Shown here piece after piece: positions 8,898-17,086 of a DNA stretch of 64,000 nt (position 1 is the first letter of the stretch; each line of letters opens with the position of its first letter). A program made the translations under genes and the position numbers. The notes below the pieces were generated by a model. It was not told the origin of the DNA and did no database searches. It saw nothing but the letters and a program-made list of their open reading frames with translations. The DNA comes from Nocardia veterana NBRC 100344 (GTDB lineage: Bacteria; Actinomycetota; Actinomycetes; Mycobacteriales; Mycobacteriaceae), in assembly GCF_000308855.1 (NCBI RefSeq), contig NZ_BAGM01000207.1:1-64000 (forward strand), written 5' to 3'.

Positions 8898-11066
8898 TCA
8901 GCGGCCGTGCGGGTTCGGCAGAATGCCCGCCGGATCGACCGGGACGGCGCCGGGTTCGGTGAGTTCCCGGTCGAGCAGATCGGCGATCAGATCCGCGTGC
9001 ACGGGATGATGGAAATACCAGCCCTGGGCGGTGTCGCATCGCAGCCCGAGCAGCCGGTCGGCCTGGTGCCGGGTCTCCACACATTCGGCGGTGACACTCA
9101 ACCCGAGGTTGTGGCTCAGATCGATGATCGTCTCCAGGATCAGCAGATCGCTGCGGCCGACCGTGCCCGCATTGCGGATGCGGTGAATGAACGGACCGGC
9201 GAGTTTCACCACGTGCAGCGGAAGCTGGCCGAGATAGGCGAGATTGGAATACCCGGTGCCGAAATCGTCGATGGCGATCCGGATTCCGGATTCGGCGAGG
9301 GTGTGCAGTGCCTGGAGCGGTCGTCCGATGGCATGCATGAACGTGCGTTCGGTCAGTTCCAATTGCAAACGGTCCGGCGGGATTCCGGTATCGGCGACCA
9401 CCTTCTGCACCCGCTCCAGCCAGGCGGGATCGGCCACCTCCTCCGCCGAGACGTTCACGCTGACCACCGGTGCCCGGTCACCGAAGCGGTCGTACCAGCG
9501 CCGGCCCTCCCGGCAGGCCTGTTCCAGTACGACGGTGCCGAGCGCGATGATGTGGCCGCCACCCTCGGCCAGGTCGATGAACCGTGCCGGGCTGAGGATT
9601 CCGAGCTGCGGATGATGCCAGCGCACCAGGGCCTCCACCGCGACGGGACGGTGATCACCGAGATCCACGATCGGCTGATAGTCCAGGAAGAACTCGCCGC
9701 GCGCCAGCGCACCGGGCAGATCGGCGAGCAGTTCGGCGCGGGTGTGTTCGCGCCGACGCCGGCTGGGGTCGAAGACGGCGTACCGGCCGCGGCCGTCGGT
9801 CTTGGCCCAGTACATGGTGGAATCGGCGGCCTGCAGCAGCTCCTCGGTGGTGGTTTCCGCGGCCTGCTCGGAGATGACGCCGATGCTCACGCCGATCCGG
9901 AGCCGGTGCCCGTCGATATCGAACGGCACGGTGAACGCGTCCAGGACCGTGCGGGCGAGGTCGATGAGTTCGCGCCGGCGCCGGGTGCGGGGGACCAGGA
10001 TGACGAATTCGTCGCCGCCCATCCGGGCGACCAGGTTGTTCTCGCCGACCGCGCACGCGCACAGCCGCGCCGCGGCGCGGGTGAGCAGTTCGTCGCCGAT
10101 GGCGTGGCCGAAGGTGTCGTTGACGGCCTTGAAGTGGTCGAGATCGACGTAGCACAGGCCGACCCGCGCATCCGGGTCGGCGAACGCCTCGGTGAGGGCG
10201 TCGAAGAAGCGGGATCGGTTGGCCAGGCCGGTCAGCGGGTCGTGGTGGGCGCGGTAGCTCAGCCGTTCCCGCAGTTCCCGTTGCTCGGAGATGTCCTCGA
10301 CCAGCACCAGGGTGTATTGCGGGCGGCCGTGCTCGTCGCGGATCAGTGAGACGTTGATATTCGTCCACACGGTGTGGCCGTCGCGATGGCGATAGGCCTT
10401 CTCCATCTGGGCGTGGTCGTGCTCGCCGCGCAGCACGCCCGCATACAGTTCCCACATGCCCGGCGGATCGTCGGGGTGGGTGAGGTCGGTGACCTCGAGT
10501 TCGTACATCTGCTCCGGTTCGTAGCCGAGCATCGCGGCGAAGGCGTTGTTGACCTCGATGATCCGGCCCGTCATATCCGACAGTCCGGTACCGATTCCGG
10601 CCTGGGAGAACACCGCCCGCAGCCGGGCTTCGCTGGCGCGCAACTGCTCCTCGACGATGCTGCGTGCCGCGATGTCGGCGCTGCGCACACTTTCCTGTTC
10701 GCTGAGCAGCCAGGCCCGGAAGGCGCGGACGTACCCGGCGGCGAAGGCGCCGATCAGATCGGCGGTGCGGCCGGAGGGTACGTCGAGTTCGGCGAAGTAG
10801 GTGGCGAGCACGGTCATCGTGCGGCCGAGCACCTCGTCGCCGACGAAATGAGCGCGGGCCAGATCACCGCCCAATTCGGCGACCCGCTCGATACCCCCGG
10901 ATTCGGCGGCGTCGAGTAATCCGCCGGCCAGGGTCAGCAAAAGCTGGTGGGCTTCGGACACACTCATGGGTACGACGTGATCGCGGACCCCGCCGCCGAG
11001 CGCTGTCGCCCATCGGTGCGCCAGGTCGGCGTGCGGACCGTCGTGTTCGGACCCATCCCACGCCAT
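8898..11066 (-). CDS. PAS-GGDEF-EAL cyclic-di-GMP signalling protein
   Basis: 722-aa bifunctional c-di-GMP enzyme. An N-terminal helical region (1-140) precedes a PAS domain (about 145-260, including GYEPEQMYELEVTDLTHPDD). The GGDEF domain (about 275-430) retains MGGDEF and YVDLDHFKAVNDTFGH. The EAL domain (about 445-700) has VEALVRWHHP and DDFGTGYSNLAYL, so both cyclase and phosphodiesterase sites look complete. The usual RxxD inhibitory site before GGDEF reads GENN, so feedback inhibition by product is probably lost. No membrane span is seen; the protein should be cytosolic. Start MAWDGSEHD (11066) is chosen because residues upstream look non-coding. Confidence 0.9.
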   Translation of the reverse strand: MAWDGSEHDGPHADLAHRWATALGGGVRDHVVPMSVSEAHQLLLTLAGGLLDAAESGGIERVAELGGDLARAHFVGDEVLGRTMTVLATYFAELDVPSGRTADLIGAFAAGYVRAFRAWLLSEQESVRSADIAARSIVEEQLRASEARLRAVFSQAGIGTGLSDMTGRIIEVNNAFAAMLGYEPEQMYELEVTDLTHPDDPPGMWELYAGVLRGEHDHAQMEKAYRHRDGHTVWTNINVSLIRDEHGRPQYTLVLVEDISEQRELRERLSYRAHHDPLTGLANRSRFFDALTEAFADPDARVGLCYVDLDHFKAVNDTFGHAIGDELLTRAAARLCACAVGENNLVARMGGDEFVILVPRTRRRRELIDLARTVLDAFTVPFDIDGHRLRIGVSIGVISEQAAETTTEELLQAADSTMYWAKTDGRGRYAVFDPSRRRREHTRAELLADLPGALARGEFFLDYQPIVDLGDHRPVAVEALVRWHHPQLGILSPARFIDLAEGGGHIIALGTVVLEQACREGRRWYDRFGDRAPVVSVNVSAEEVADPAWLERVQKVVADTGIPPDRLQLELTERTFMHAIGRPLQALHTLAESGIRIAIDDFGTGYSNLAYLGQLPLHVVKLAGPFIHRIRNAGTVGRSDLLILETIIDLSHNLGLSVTAECVETRHQADRLLGLRCDTAQGWYFHHPVHADLIADLLDRELTEPGAVPVDPAGILPNPHGR

Positions 11067-11248
11067 GCCGATGATGGTAGCCGGGGCACGGACTTCATGT
11101 GAACCGCGGGAGTTTCGCACAGGTGTCGAATACGATTGCGTTGCTTCGCCTTCCGGCGGGCGGGATTTCGGCGCGGGGACGGCGAGACGTGATCGAGTGG
11201 CTGGTCCGGGCCGAGTGCGGTGGCTCCGCACGATACAGAGAGGTTGCG

Positions 11249-12055
11249 ATGACCAGACCGAGTTGGGCGCCCGAAGGTATCGACCTGGATCGGCCCAGCG
11301 CATCCCGGGTGTACGACTATTTCGTCGGCGGGATGCACAATTTCGAGATCGACCGGACGCTCGCGCGCCAGATCGAATCCTTCACACCGAACGTCGCCGA
11401 GACCATGCGCGCGAACCGAGACCTGTTGCGCCGCTGTGTGCGTTACCTCGTCGATGCCGGAATCACCCAGTTCCTCGATCTCGGCTCCGGCATTCCGACC
11501 GTGGGCAACGTGCACGAGGTGGCGCAGGCCCGGAATCCGCAGGCCCGGGTGGTCTACGTCGATATCGACCCGGTCGCGGTCGCGCACAGCCGGGCGATCC
11601 TGGACGGTAATCCGCATGCCGCGGTGGTCCACGCCGATGTCGCCGAACCGGAGACGATTCTGGCCGATCCGCTGGTGCGCGAGGTACTCGATTTCGATCG
11701 GCCGATCGCCGTATTGCTGTTGGGGGTGCTGCATTTCGTGCCGGACGAGGCTGATCCGGGCGGGTGTGTGGCGCGGTTGCAGCAGGCGGTGGTGCCGGGT
11801 AGCTATCTGGCCATCACCCACGCGACCGCCGACGGGCAGCCCGCCGAAGTGCTGGAGGCGCAGAAACTGTCGGGACGCACGTCGACCGAGATCGTGCTGC
11901 GCGACAAGGACCATATCGCCGGATTCTTCCACGACTGGCCGCTGCTGGAACCCGGACTGGTCCATCTGCCGCTGTGGCGGCCGGACAACCCGGCCGATGT
12001 GGGCCCGCATCCCGAATTATCCGGAGCCTATGGCGGTTTGGCGTTGCTGAGCTGA
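11249..12055 (+). CDS. SAM-dependent methyltransferase (DUF574 / Methyltransf_19)
   Basis: 268 aa. It opens with the family signature DRPSASRVYDYFVGGMHNFEIDR and carries the SAM-binding glycine motif FLDLGSGIPTVGNVHEVA plus an acidic end of beta-2 (VVYVDIDPVAV). This family is frequent in actinobacteria, often near secondary-metabolism or signalling genes, and its substrates are mostly undefined. ATG 11249 has AGAGAGG 5 nt upstream, which fixes the start. It is divergent from the c-di-GMP enzyme, about 180 nt apart. Confidence 0.85.
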   Translation: MTRPSWAPEGIDLDRPSASRVYDYFVGGMHNFEIDRTLARQIESFTPNVAETMRANRDLLRRCVRYLVDAGITQFLDLGSGIPTVGNVHEVAQARNPQARVVYVDIDPVAVAHSRAILDGNPHAAVVHADVAEPETILADPLVREVLDFDRPIAVLLLGVLHFVPDEADPGGCVARLQQAVVPGSYLAITHATADGQPAEVLEAQKLSGRTSTEIVLRDKDHIAGFFHDWPLLEPGLVHLPLWRPDNPADVGPHPELSGAYGGLALLS

Positions 12056-12103
12056 GCCCGACTGTAGGGTGTGAGCGCCCGTTGTGAATATGGAAGGAAT
12101 GCG

Positions 12104-12538
12104 GTGCGTACACCTTTGCTGATGGTTGTGTTCGGTCTGGCGCTGGCGGCCGGCGGGACGACTGCGGTGGCCGCGGCGGCCCCGGTTCCCGCTGCTCCCG
12201 GCGTCGTGCACGCCGTGTCGGAGCCGATCGTCGTCGGGACCGATGGCAACGGCCAGACCACGACGCTGTCGGTCGGTGAGGAACTGGCGGTGGCGCTGCC
12301 GGACAACCCGTCGAGCGGCTACGTCTGGCAGATCGGCGAGGTCGATCGTGGGGTGCTCAGCCAGGAGGGCGACCCGGTCTTCCGGCCGAACAGCCCGGTT
12401 CCCGGCGCTCCGGGAACCAGCGTGTGGACCTTCACCGCCGCGCGTTCGGGCAGCACCACGCTGAGCCTGGTCTCGGTGCGGCCGTGGGATCAGGGCAATC
12501 CGGCGCAGCGGTTCTCGATGACGGTCACCGTCCGGTAG
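12104..12538 (+). CDS. Secreted chagasin-like cysteine protease inhibitor (I42 family)
   Basis: 144-aa precursor with a signal peptide (MRTPLLMVVFGLALAAGGTT, then AAAAP). The mature part shows the three inhibitor loops of the chagasin family in order: NPSSGYVW (NPTTGY-type), GAPGTSVWTF (GxxG-type) and RPWDQG (RPW-type). Such proteins block papain-like proteases by inserting these loops into the active site; here the target would be extracellular. GTG 12104 is preceded by GGAAGGA 5 nt upstream. A perfect hairpin terminator follows. Assignment is good because all three loops are present. Confidence 0.85.
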   Translation: MRTPLLMVVFGLALAAGGTTAVAAAAPVPAAPGVVHAVSEPIVVGTDGNGQTTTLSVGEELAVALPDNPSSGYVWQIGEVDRGVLSQEGDPVFRPNSPVPGAPGTSVWTFTAARSGSTTLSLVSVRPWDQGNPAQRFSMTVTVR

Positions 12539-12549
12539 TACCCCTCACC

Positions 12550-12590
12550 GACCGGCCCGCCACCCTAGGGTGGCGGGCCGGTCGTCTTTG
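12550..12590 (+). terminator. Terminator after the chagasin-like gene
   Basis: A perfect palindrome of 34 nt (two 17-nt arms, 12550-12583) followed by GTCTTT. It sits between the stop of the inhibitor and the convergent ABC-F gene and may work in both directions. Confidence 0.85.
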
Positions 12591-12655
12591 CCGAGTTCCG
12601 GGAATCCCAGCGGCGCAGACGACTCGGTTCGGGCGATGAAGGGTTGAAGGCGCGG

Positions 12656-14305
12656 CTACACCGGCGAGTCGGACGCGGATGCTACGCCGCTTTCGGTGAG
12701 CCGCCCGTCGGCCAGCCGGAGCCGACGGCTCACCCGCACCTCGGCGAGGAACCGCTCGTCGTGGCTCACCACCACCAGCGCGCCCCGGTAGGCGTCGAGC
12801 GCGCCGACGAGTTGCCCGACACTCACCAGGTCGAGATTGTTGGTCGGTTCGTCGAGTAGCAGCAGGTGCGGTGCGGGCTCGGCGAACAGTACGCAGGCCA
12901 GGGTGGCGCGCAGCCGCTCCCCGCCGGAGAGCGCGCGCACCGGTAGGTGCGCTCGCGATCCGCGGAACAGGAAGCGCGCCAACAGGTTCATCCGCTCGGC
13001 CGCCGGCAGGTGCGGTGCGGCCCGAGTCAGATTCTCGGCCACCGTGCGGTCCGGGTCGAGCAGATCCAGCCGTTGCGACAGGTAGGCGATCCGGCCGTCG
13101 GCGCGGGTGACGGTCCCGCTGTCGGGGGTGAGCTCGCCCTCGACGAGGCGCAGCAGGGTCGACTTCCCGGCGCCGTTGGGGCCGGTCAGCGCGATTCGTT
13201 CGGGTCCGCGAATGGTCAGGTCGGCGCCCGGCCCGGTGAACAGGTCGCGGTCGCCGAAACGGAACCGGATCCCGTGGGCGGTGAACAGCGTGCGTCCCGC
13301 CGGAACCTCGGTATCGGGGAGCTGCAGCACGATCCGCTGCTCCTCGCGCAGCGCCCGGCCCGCCTCGTCGAGGCGGTTGCGGGCGGCATCCAGACGCGCG
13401 GCGTGGGTGTCGTTCGCCCGGCCGGCCGACTGTTGCGCGTTGCGTTTCATCGTGCCCGCGAAGATTTTCGGCAGACCGGCACTGCTCAGGTTGCGCTGGG
13501 CGTTGCTCGCCCGGCGTGCGGCTCGTTCGCGCGCCTGCTGCAGTTCGCGTTTCTCGCGCTTGACCTCTTGTTCGGCGCTGCGGATATTCTTCTCCGCCAC
13601 CGCGCGCTCGGCGTCGACCGCCTGCTCGTAGGCCGTGAAATTGCCACCGTAATAGCGGATTTCGCCATCGTGCAGCTCGGCGATGCGGTCGGTGCGGTCG
13701 AGCAGTTCGCGATCGTGGCTGACCACCAGCAGGCAGCCGTTCCAGTCCGAGAGCACGTCGTAGAGCCGATGCCGGGAGTCGAGGTCGAGGTTGTTGGTCG
13801 GCTCGTCGAGGATCAGGACATCCGGGCGGCGCAGCAGTTGCGCGGCCAGGCCGAGCGAGACGACCTGCCCGCCGCTGAGGGTGTGGAGTCGTCGATCGAA
13901 TGCCACGGCGCCGAGCCCGAGCCGGTCCAGCTGAGCGCGGGTGCGTTCCTCGACGTCCCAGTCGGTGCCGATGGTGGTGAAGTGTGCTTCGTCGGTATCA
14001 CCCGATTCGACGGCGGCCAGCGCCGCCAACACCGGCGCGATGCCGAGTACCTCGGCGACGGTGAGATCGCTGGTGAGGGGCAGATTCTGGGGGAGGTAGC
14101 CGAGAACGCCGGCCACCGTCACGCTGCCGGAGCGGGGCGTCAGCTCGCCGGCGAGCAGCCGCAGCAGGGTGGTTTTGCCGGCGCCGTTCGGGGCGACCAA
14201 GCCGGTGCGCCCGCCGGGCACGCTGAACGACAGATCCTGGAATACGGGTGTGTCGTCCGGCCACGCGAACGACAGATTCGACACGACGATGTAGGTATCG
14301 GACAT
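12656..14305 (-). CDS. ABC-F family ATP-binding protein (ribosome protection type)
   Basis: 549-aa tandem-ABC protein without membrane spans. The first Walker A is APNGAGKTTLL with LSGGQ and LDEPTNNLDL; the second is GPNGAGKSTLL with LSGGERLRATL and LDEPTNNLDL. The interdomain linker is long, charged and Arg/Ala-rich (about residues 225-310), as in ABC-F proteins that reach the ribosomal P/E region to displace antibiotics or assist stalled ribosomes. Start MSDTYIVVSN is at 14305. A 9-codon ORF with an excellent ribosome-binding site and at least two hairpins lie in its leader, typical of antibiotic-inducible ABC-F genes. Drug class cannot be read from sequence. Confidence 0.9.
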   Translation of the reverse strand: MSDTYIVVSNLSFAWPDDTPVFQDLSFSVPGGRTGLVAPNGAGKTTLLRLLAGELTPRSGSVTVAGVLGYLPQNLPLTSDLTVAEVLGIAPVLAALAAVESGDTDEAHFTTIGTDWDVEERTRAQLDRLGLGAVAFDRRLHTLSGGQVVSLGLAAQLLRRPDVLILDEPTNNLDLDSRHRLYDVLSDWNGCLLVVSHDRELLDRTDRIAELHDGEIRYYGGNFTAYEQAVDAERAVAEKNIRSAEQEVKREKRELQQARERAARRASNAQRNLSSAGLPKIFAGTMKRNAQQSAGRANDTHAARLDAARNRLDEAGRALREEQRIVLQLPDTEVPAGRTLFTAHGIRFRFGDRDLFTGPGADLTIRGPERIALTGPNGAGKSTLLRLVEGELTPDSGTVTRADGRIAYLSQRLDLLDPDRTVAENLTRAAPHLPAAERMNLLARFLFRGSRAHLPVRALSGGERLRATLACVLFAEPAPHLLLLDEPTNNLDLVSVGQLVGALDAYRGALVVVSHDERFLAEVRVSRRLRLADGRLTESGVASASDSPV

Positions 14306-14327
14306 TAGGGGACCTCGGAAGGCTGTG

Positions 14328-14410
14328 CGGCGCAACGCGATGCGCCGAGGCTGGACGAGTGAACGACGACATGGCCACGGCGGCGGCGCCGTCTGCGCCT
14401 ACCGGTGGCC
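14328..14410 (-). promoter_or_regulatory. Structured leader between the leader peptide and the ABC-F gene
   Basis: A stacked hairpin pairs 14373-14378 with 14405-14410 and, inside it, 14385-14389 with 14395-14399; it follows the leader-peptide stop closely. A second hairpin pairs CGGCGCA (14328-14334) with TGCGCCG (14341-14347) about 20 nt before the ABC-F start. Neither is followed by a U-run, so any attenuation would be translational or Rho-dependent. Confidence 0.5.
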
Positions 14411-14423
14411 GAGGGGGCCGGAG

Positions 14424-14453
14424 CTATCCGGAGATGTCGAGTTCACCAGCCAT
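14424..14453 (-). CDS. 9-codon leader peptide MAGELDISG upstream of the ABC-F gene
   Basis: ATG at 14453 has a perfect AAGGAG 7 nt upstream, encodes MAGELDISG and stops at TAG. It lies about 120 nt before the ABC-F start on the same transcript. Short translated leaders that sense stalled ribosomes are a known control of ABC-F and other resistance genes; here the role is inferred from position, ribosome-binding site and downstream hairpins. Confidence 0.55.
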   Translation of the reverse strand: MAGELDISG

Positions 14454-14484
14454 GTGTGGTCTCCTTCGTTGCCGATTCGGCCCG

Positions 14485-14513
14485 ACCATAGCAGGCCGGT
14501 GCTGCCGCCGTCA
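14485..14513 (-). promoter_or_regulatory. Probable promoter of the ABC-F transcript
   Basis: On the minus strand, TGACGG (14513-14508) and TATGGT (14490-14485) are separated by 17 nt, placing transcription start about 25 nt before the leader-peptide ATG. Confidence 0.45.
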
Positions 14514-14566
14514 CCACGGTTTCGGGCGGACGTCCGCGAAGGAACCGTTGACAGGTGGTGACGGCC

Positions 14567-14597
14567 GGCCTAATCTTGACACTGTCAAGATTAGGCC
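14567..14597 (+). promoter_or_regulatory. 31-nt near-perfect palindromic operator before the DoxX gene
   Basis: Two perfect 15-nt arms (14567-14581 and 14583-14597) flank one central C; the core is ATCTTGACACTGTCAAGAT. It contains a TTGACA-like -35 element (14576-14581) and lies about 20 nt before the DoxX ATG. The symmetry suggests a MarR- or TetR-type repressor site. No regulator gene is adjacent, so the cognate protein is probably encoded elsewhere. Confidence 0.75.
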
Positions 14598-14615
14598 CGA
14601 CTCAGGAGCACCACC

Positions 14616-15047
14616 ATGGCGCCGCTCATCGTTCTCGTCGTCGTCACCGCGCTGGCCCGGCTCGCCGGTGTGTTCGGCGCCGGCTGGCTGGATTCCTGGC
14701 CGCACGCGCTCCGGATCGGGCTGGCCGTGATGTTGTTGCTCACCGCCACGGCCCACTTCCAGCAGCCGCGGCGGGACGCGTTGATCGCGATGGTGCCGCC
14801 GCGGTTGCCCGCGCCGCCCGCCCTGGTCACCCTGACCGGGGTCCTGGAGGCCGCGGCCGCGGTCGGATTGCTGATCCCGCCCCTGGCGCCGGTTGCCGCC
14901 GCCGGTCTGGTGGTCTTGCTGCTGGTGATGTTCCCGGCGAATGTCCGAGCGGCCCGCGGGGACCTCGGAATCAAGACGATGCCGCTGCCGTTGCGGACCG
15001 TTGTTCAGGTGGTGTTCGTCGCGGCCGCGGTCGTCGCCGCCTTCTGA
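14616..15047 (+). CDS. DoxX family membrane protein
   Basis: 143 aa with four hydrophobic segments (starting MAPLIVLVVVTALARLAGVF, then around 32-46, 72-98 and 124-143) in DoxX-like arrangement, including TATAHFQQPRRDALIAMVPP. Members of this family have been tied to quinone or thiol redox chemistry and oxidative stress in mycobacteria; no catalytic motif is visible here. AGGAG lies 8 nt before ATG. Expression is likely controlled at the palindrome just upstream. Confidence 0.8.
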   Translation: MAPLIVLVVVTALARLAGVFGAGWLDSWPHALRIGLAVMLLLTATAHFQQPRRDALIAMVPPRLPAPPALVTLTGVLEAAAAVGLLIPPLAPVAAAGLVVLLLVMFPANVRAARGDLGIKTMPLPLRTVVQVVFVAAAVVAAF

Positions 15048-15160
15048 CCCACTCCGGTGCCGGCAGGGGCGAAACCGGCAGGGCGACCACGTCCGGGCGA
15101 TACGGTGGTCGCCGGTCGCTGGGACATGTTGTCGTCGTGCCGGATTCGGTAACCGTCCGA

Positions 15161-15490
15161 TCAAGGGCGCTGCGGCAGCTTGCCGGTCGGCCATCGGGCG
15201 TAGGTGTGTTCCGGTGACACCGTGATCACGTCGGTGATCTCGACAAGTTCGGGCGGTATGACCCGGTCCGCGAAATGTGCGGCGGACGGGACGATTACGG
15301 CTTCGGCATCCACCTTCACGACGACGTCCATGAGGCGTCGGATCGGGTCCACGGTGAGCTCGCTCGCCACGATCGTCTTGCTCAGGTTGTAACCCAGACG
15401 CCGTGCCAGGGAACGTATATGCGCCTCGTCCCACCGTTGTTGCTGCCGTGACACATCTTTTCGGAGATATCCGAGGGCCACGAAGGTCAT
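15161..15490 (-). CDS. Conserved hypothetical protein, resolvase-N-like fold
   Basis: 109 aa. It begins MTFVALGYLRKDVSRQQQRW, reminiscent of the first strand and helix of serine-resolvase N-terminal domains, and contains VDPIRRLMDVVVKVDAEAVIVPSAAHF and a TYARW motif near the end. The Ser nucleophile context of true resolvases is not obvious, and there is no DNA-binding domain, so recombinase activity is unlikely. I know similar small actinobacterial proteins only as hypothetical. It stands alone with flanking gaps. Confidence 0.65.
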   Translation of the reverse strand: MTFVALGYLRKDVSRQQQRWDEAHIRSLARRLGYNLSKTIVASELTVDPIRRLMDVVVKVDAEAVIVPSAAHFADRVIPPELVEITDVITVSPEHTYARWPTGKLPQRP

Positions 15491-15958
15491 CTCAGTCCGT
15501 CCTCGAGGTCGACCGCGCCTCAGGTGGCGGACCGGCCGGGTCGGCGGCCGGTCCGAACCGGGCGACAGTGCGGAGGTCCTGCGTCGGGTGATGCAGGGGC
15601 TGAAACATCCAGCATCTTTCTAGCAAACATGACTCTACCGGCGGTTTTTCGGTTCCGACAACTACCCGATCAGCTGTTCCGTCGTCCGGTGTCCGCTCCG
15701 GTTTGCTGAGCCGGGAAACCCGTGTGTGCAGGTCGTGCGGCCGTCTCGGGGGTGCCGTGGCGGATCCGTGCGGTATAGGCGCGACGACCGCGGTCATCTG
15801 CATCGCCGGTTCCTGTCCGGTTGGATTGGCTTCCCTTCGGCAAATAACCGCCCGCTCGACGCTCGGTCACCGCCGAATCCTCGTAAGCCGCTGGGCTCCA
15901 ATCGGACTCGCGTGCCGAGCCGAGGAACGTCCTCGGGCGGCGGGACCGCGAGCCCGGC
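15491..15958. other. Gene-free stretch of about 470 nt
   Basis: No reading frame here has convincing codon use or a ribosome-binding site. The part near 15491-15650 is presumably promoter for the small gene on the minus strand; a less GC-rich patch at 15600-15650 could hold its -10 region. Confidence 0.4.
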
Positions 15959-16540
15959 TCAGGGGACGGGCGCGGTGAGCATCGCACCGAGCATCACGAT
16001 GATCTCGTCCGCGGAATCGGTCACACCGGCGTCGTCGGTCTTCTTGCGTTCCCATTCGGCCAGCAGGGCGAACATCGCGGTGGCGACCGCGCCGATCCGT
16101 CGCCGGGCGGCGGCGGGGTCGGTGGTCGGGATCGCCCGGGTGAGCTCGCTCAGCACCCGCGGCCAGACCGTCCCCTGGGTGCCGTCCAGATCGGTGGGCA
16201 GCAATAAGGCGGCGGCCTGTAGGAAGCGGGCGTAGTAGTCGCTGTCGACCGACATCAGCGGCAGGACCAGCACCCGCAGGAGCGCGTCGACCTCGCCGCG
16301 ATCCTCGGGCGCGAGTGCGGCCAGCATCGCCGCTCGCTCGTGCTCCATCGGCCCCAGCCGGCGCTTCACCACGGCGTGCACCAACTCGCGTCGATTTCCG
16401 AAGTGATAATTGACCGCGGAATTGTTTCGTTGTCCCGCGGCCACCGCGATATCGCGCAGGGGCACCCGGATCCCGCGCTCGGCGATCAATCGTTCGGCGG
16501 CGTCGAGGATGTCGGCGCGAGCCTGTTCGCTGCGGGTCAC
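15959..16540 (-). CDS. TetR family transcriptional regulator
   Basis: 193 aa. The helix-turn-helix is RVPLRDIAVAAGQRNNSAVNYHFGNRRELVHAVV; the C-terminal domain is helical with an actinobacterial TetR_C look. GTG start overlaps the stop of the VOC gene (GTGA), so it is the last gene of a three-gene operon SDR-VOC-TetR. The likely operator is TTAAGC-N6-GCTTAA between the SDR and the divergent EthD gene, so it would control the whole cluster and itself. Ligand unknown. Confidence 0.88.
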   Translation of the reverse strand: MTRSEQARADILDAAERLIAERGIRVPLRDIAVAAGQRNNSAVNYHFGNRRELVHAVVKRRLGPMEHERAAMLAALAPEDRGEVDALLRVLVLPLMSVDSDYYARFLQAAALLLPTDLDGTQGTVWPRVLSELTRAIPTTDPAAARRRIGAVATAMFALLAEWERKKTDDAGVTDSADEIIVMLGAMLTAPVP

Positions 16541-17064
16541 CGGGTTGCGGTTCGCTCGCTCTGATCCGGACGCCCGTGCGCACGGGTCTTCACATACTCG
16601 TAGAATTCCCGCATCGGCGCCCCGATTTCGGCGAGCTCGAGGTAAGGAACTCCGGCGGCGGCTCCGTCGACATACGCGAATCGCATTGTCCCACCGACAT
16701 TTCCGTCCTGAACCACCGGAAGCCCGCGCGCGCCGGCCTCGGCGACGGCGGCGTCGAAATCCTCGGGTTCGAAACAGATGTGATGCAGGCCCGGGCCACT
16801 GCGCTCGAGAAATTCGGTGTAGATGCCGGTTCCGCGCACCGGTCGAATCAGTTCGAGCTGCATATCCGCCAGGTACGACAGCGAGATATGCGCGGTGAAA
16901 TCGGCGGGCTCACCCCGATATCGGCACATGTCCGGACCGAACTCGGTGTCGGGCAGCCGCGTCCAGGTACCCGCGCCGAATCCACCGAGCAACCGCTCGG
17001 AGGCCTCGATATCGGCGGTCACCCAGGCGATTTGAGTTATCGGGCCGTAGCCGAGCCCAGTCAT
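16537..17064 (-). CDS. VOC family protein (glyoxalase/dioxygenase fold)
   Basis: 175 aa with paired beta-alpha-beta-beta-beta modules. Possible metal ligands or fold markers include the first-module stretch ITQIAWVTADIEAS, HISLSYLADMQLELIRP, and GLHHICFEPEDFDAAVAEA. Family members isomerise, epimerise or cleave small molecules at a divalent metal. ATG at 17064 is chosen because AAGGAG precedes it. It sits between an SDR and a TetR in one operon, suggesting a catabolic step on a small ketone- or aromatic-type compound, but the substrate is not known. Confidence 0.8.
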   Translation of the reverse strand: MTGLGYGPITQIAWVTADIEASERLLGGFGAGTWTRLPDTEFGPDMCRYRGEPADFTAHISLSYLADMQLELIRPVRGTGIYTEFLERSGPGLHHICFEPEDFDAAVAEAGARGLPVVQDGNVGGTMRFAYVDGAAAGVPYLELAEIGAPMREFYEYVKTRAHGRPDQSERTATR

Positions 17065-17086
17065 GCGCACTCCTTGTCGTGGGTGG

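Noticed and set aside
14000..14378. Minus-strand frame that starts in the ABC-F leader and overlaps its start
   Set aside because: Arg-rich translation without ribosome-binding site; shadow of the real gene.
15492..15803. Minus-strand ORF of 103 codons
   Set aside because: Pro/Arg/Thr-rich, no recognisable domain or ribosome-binding site.
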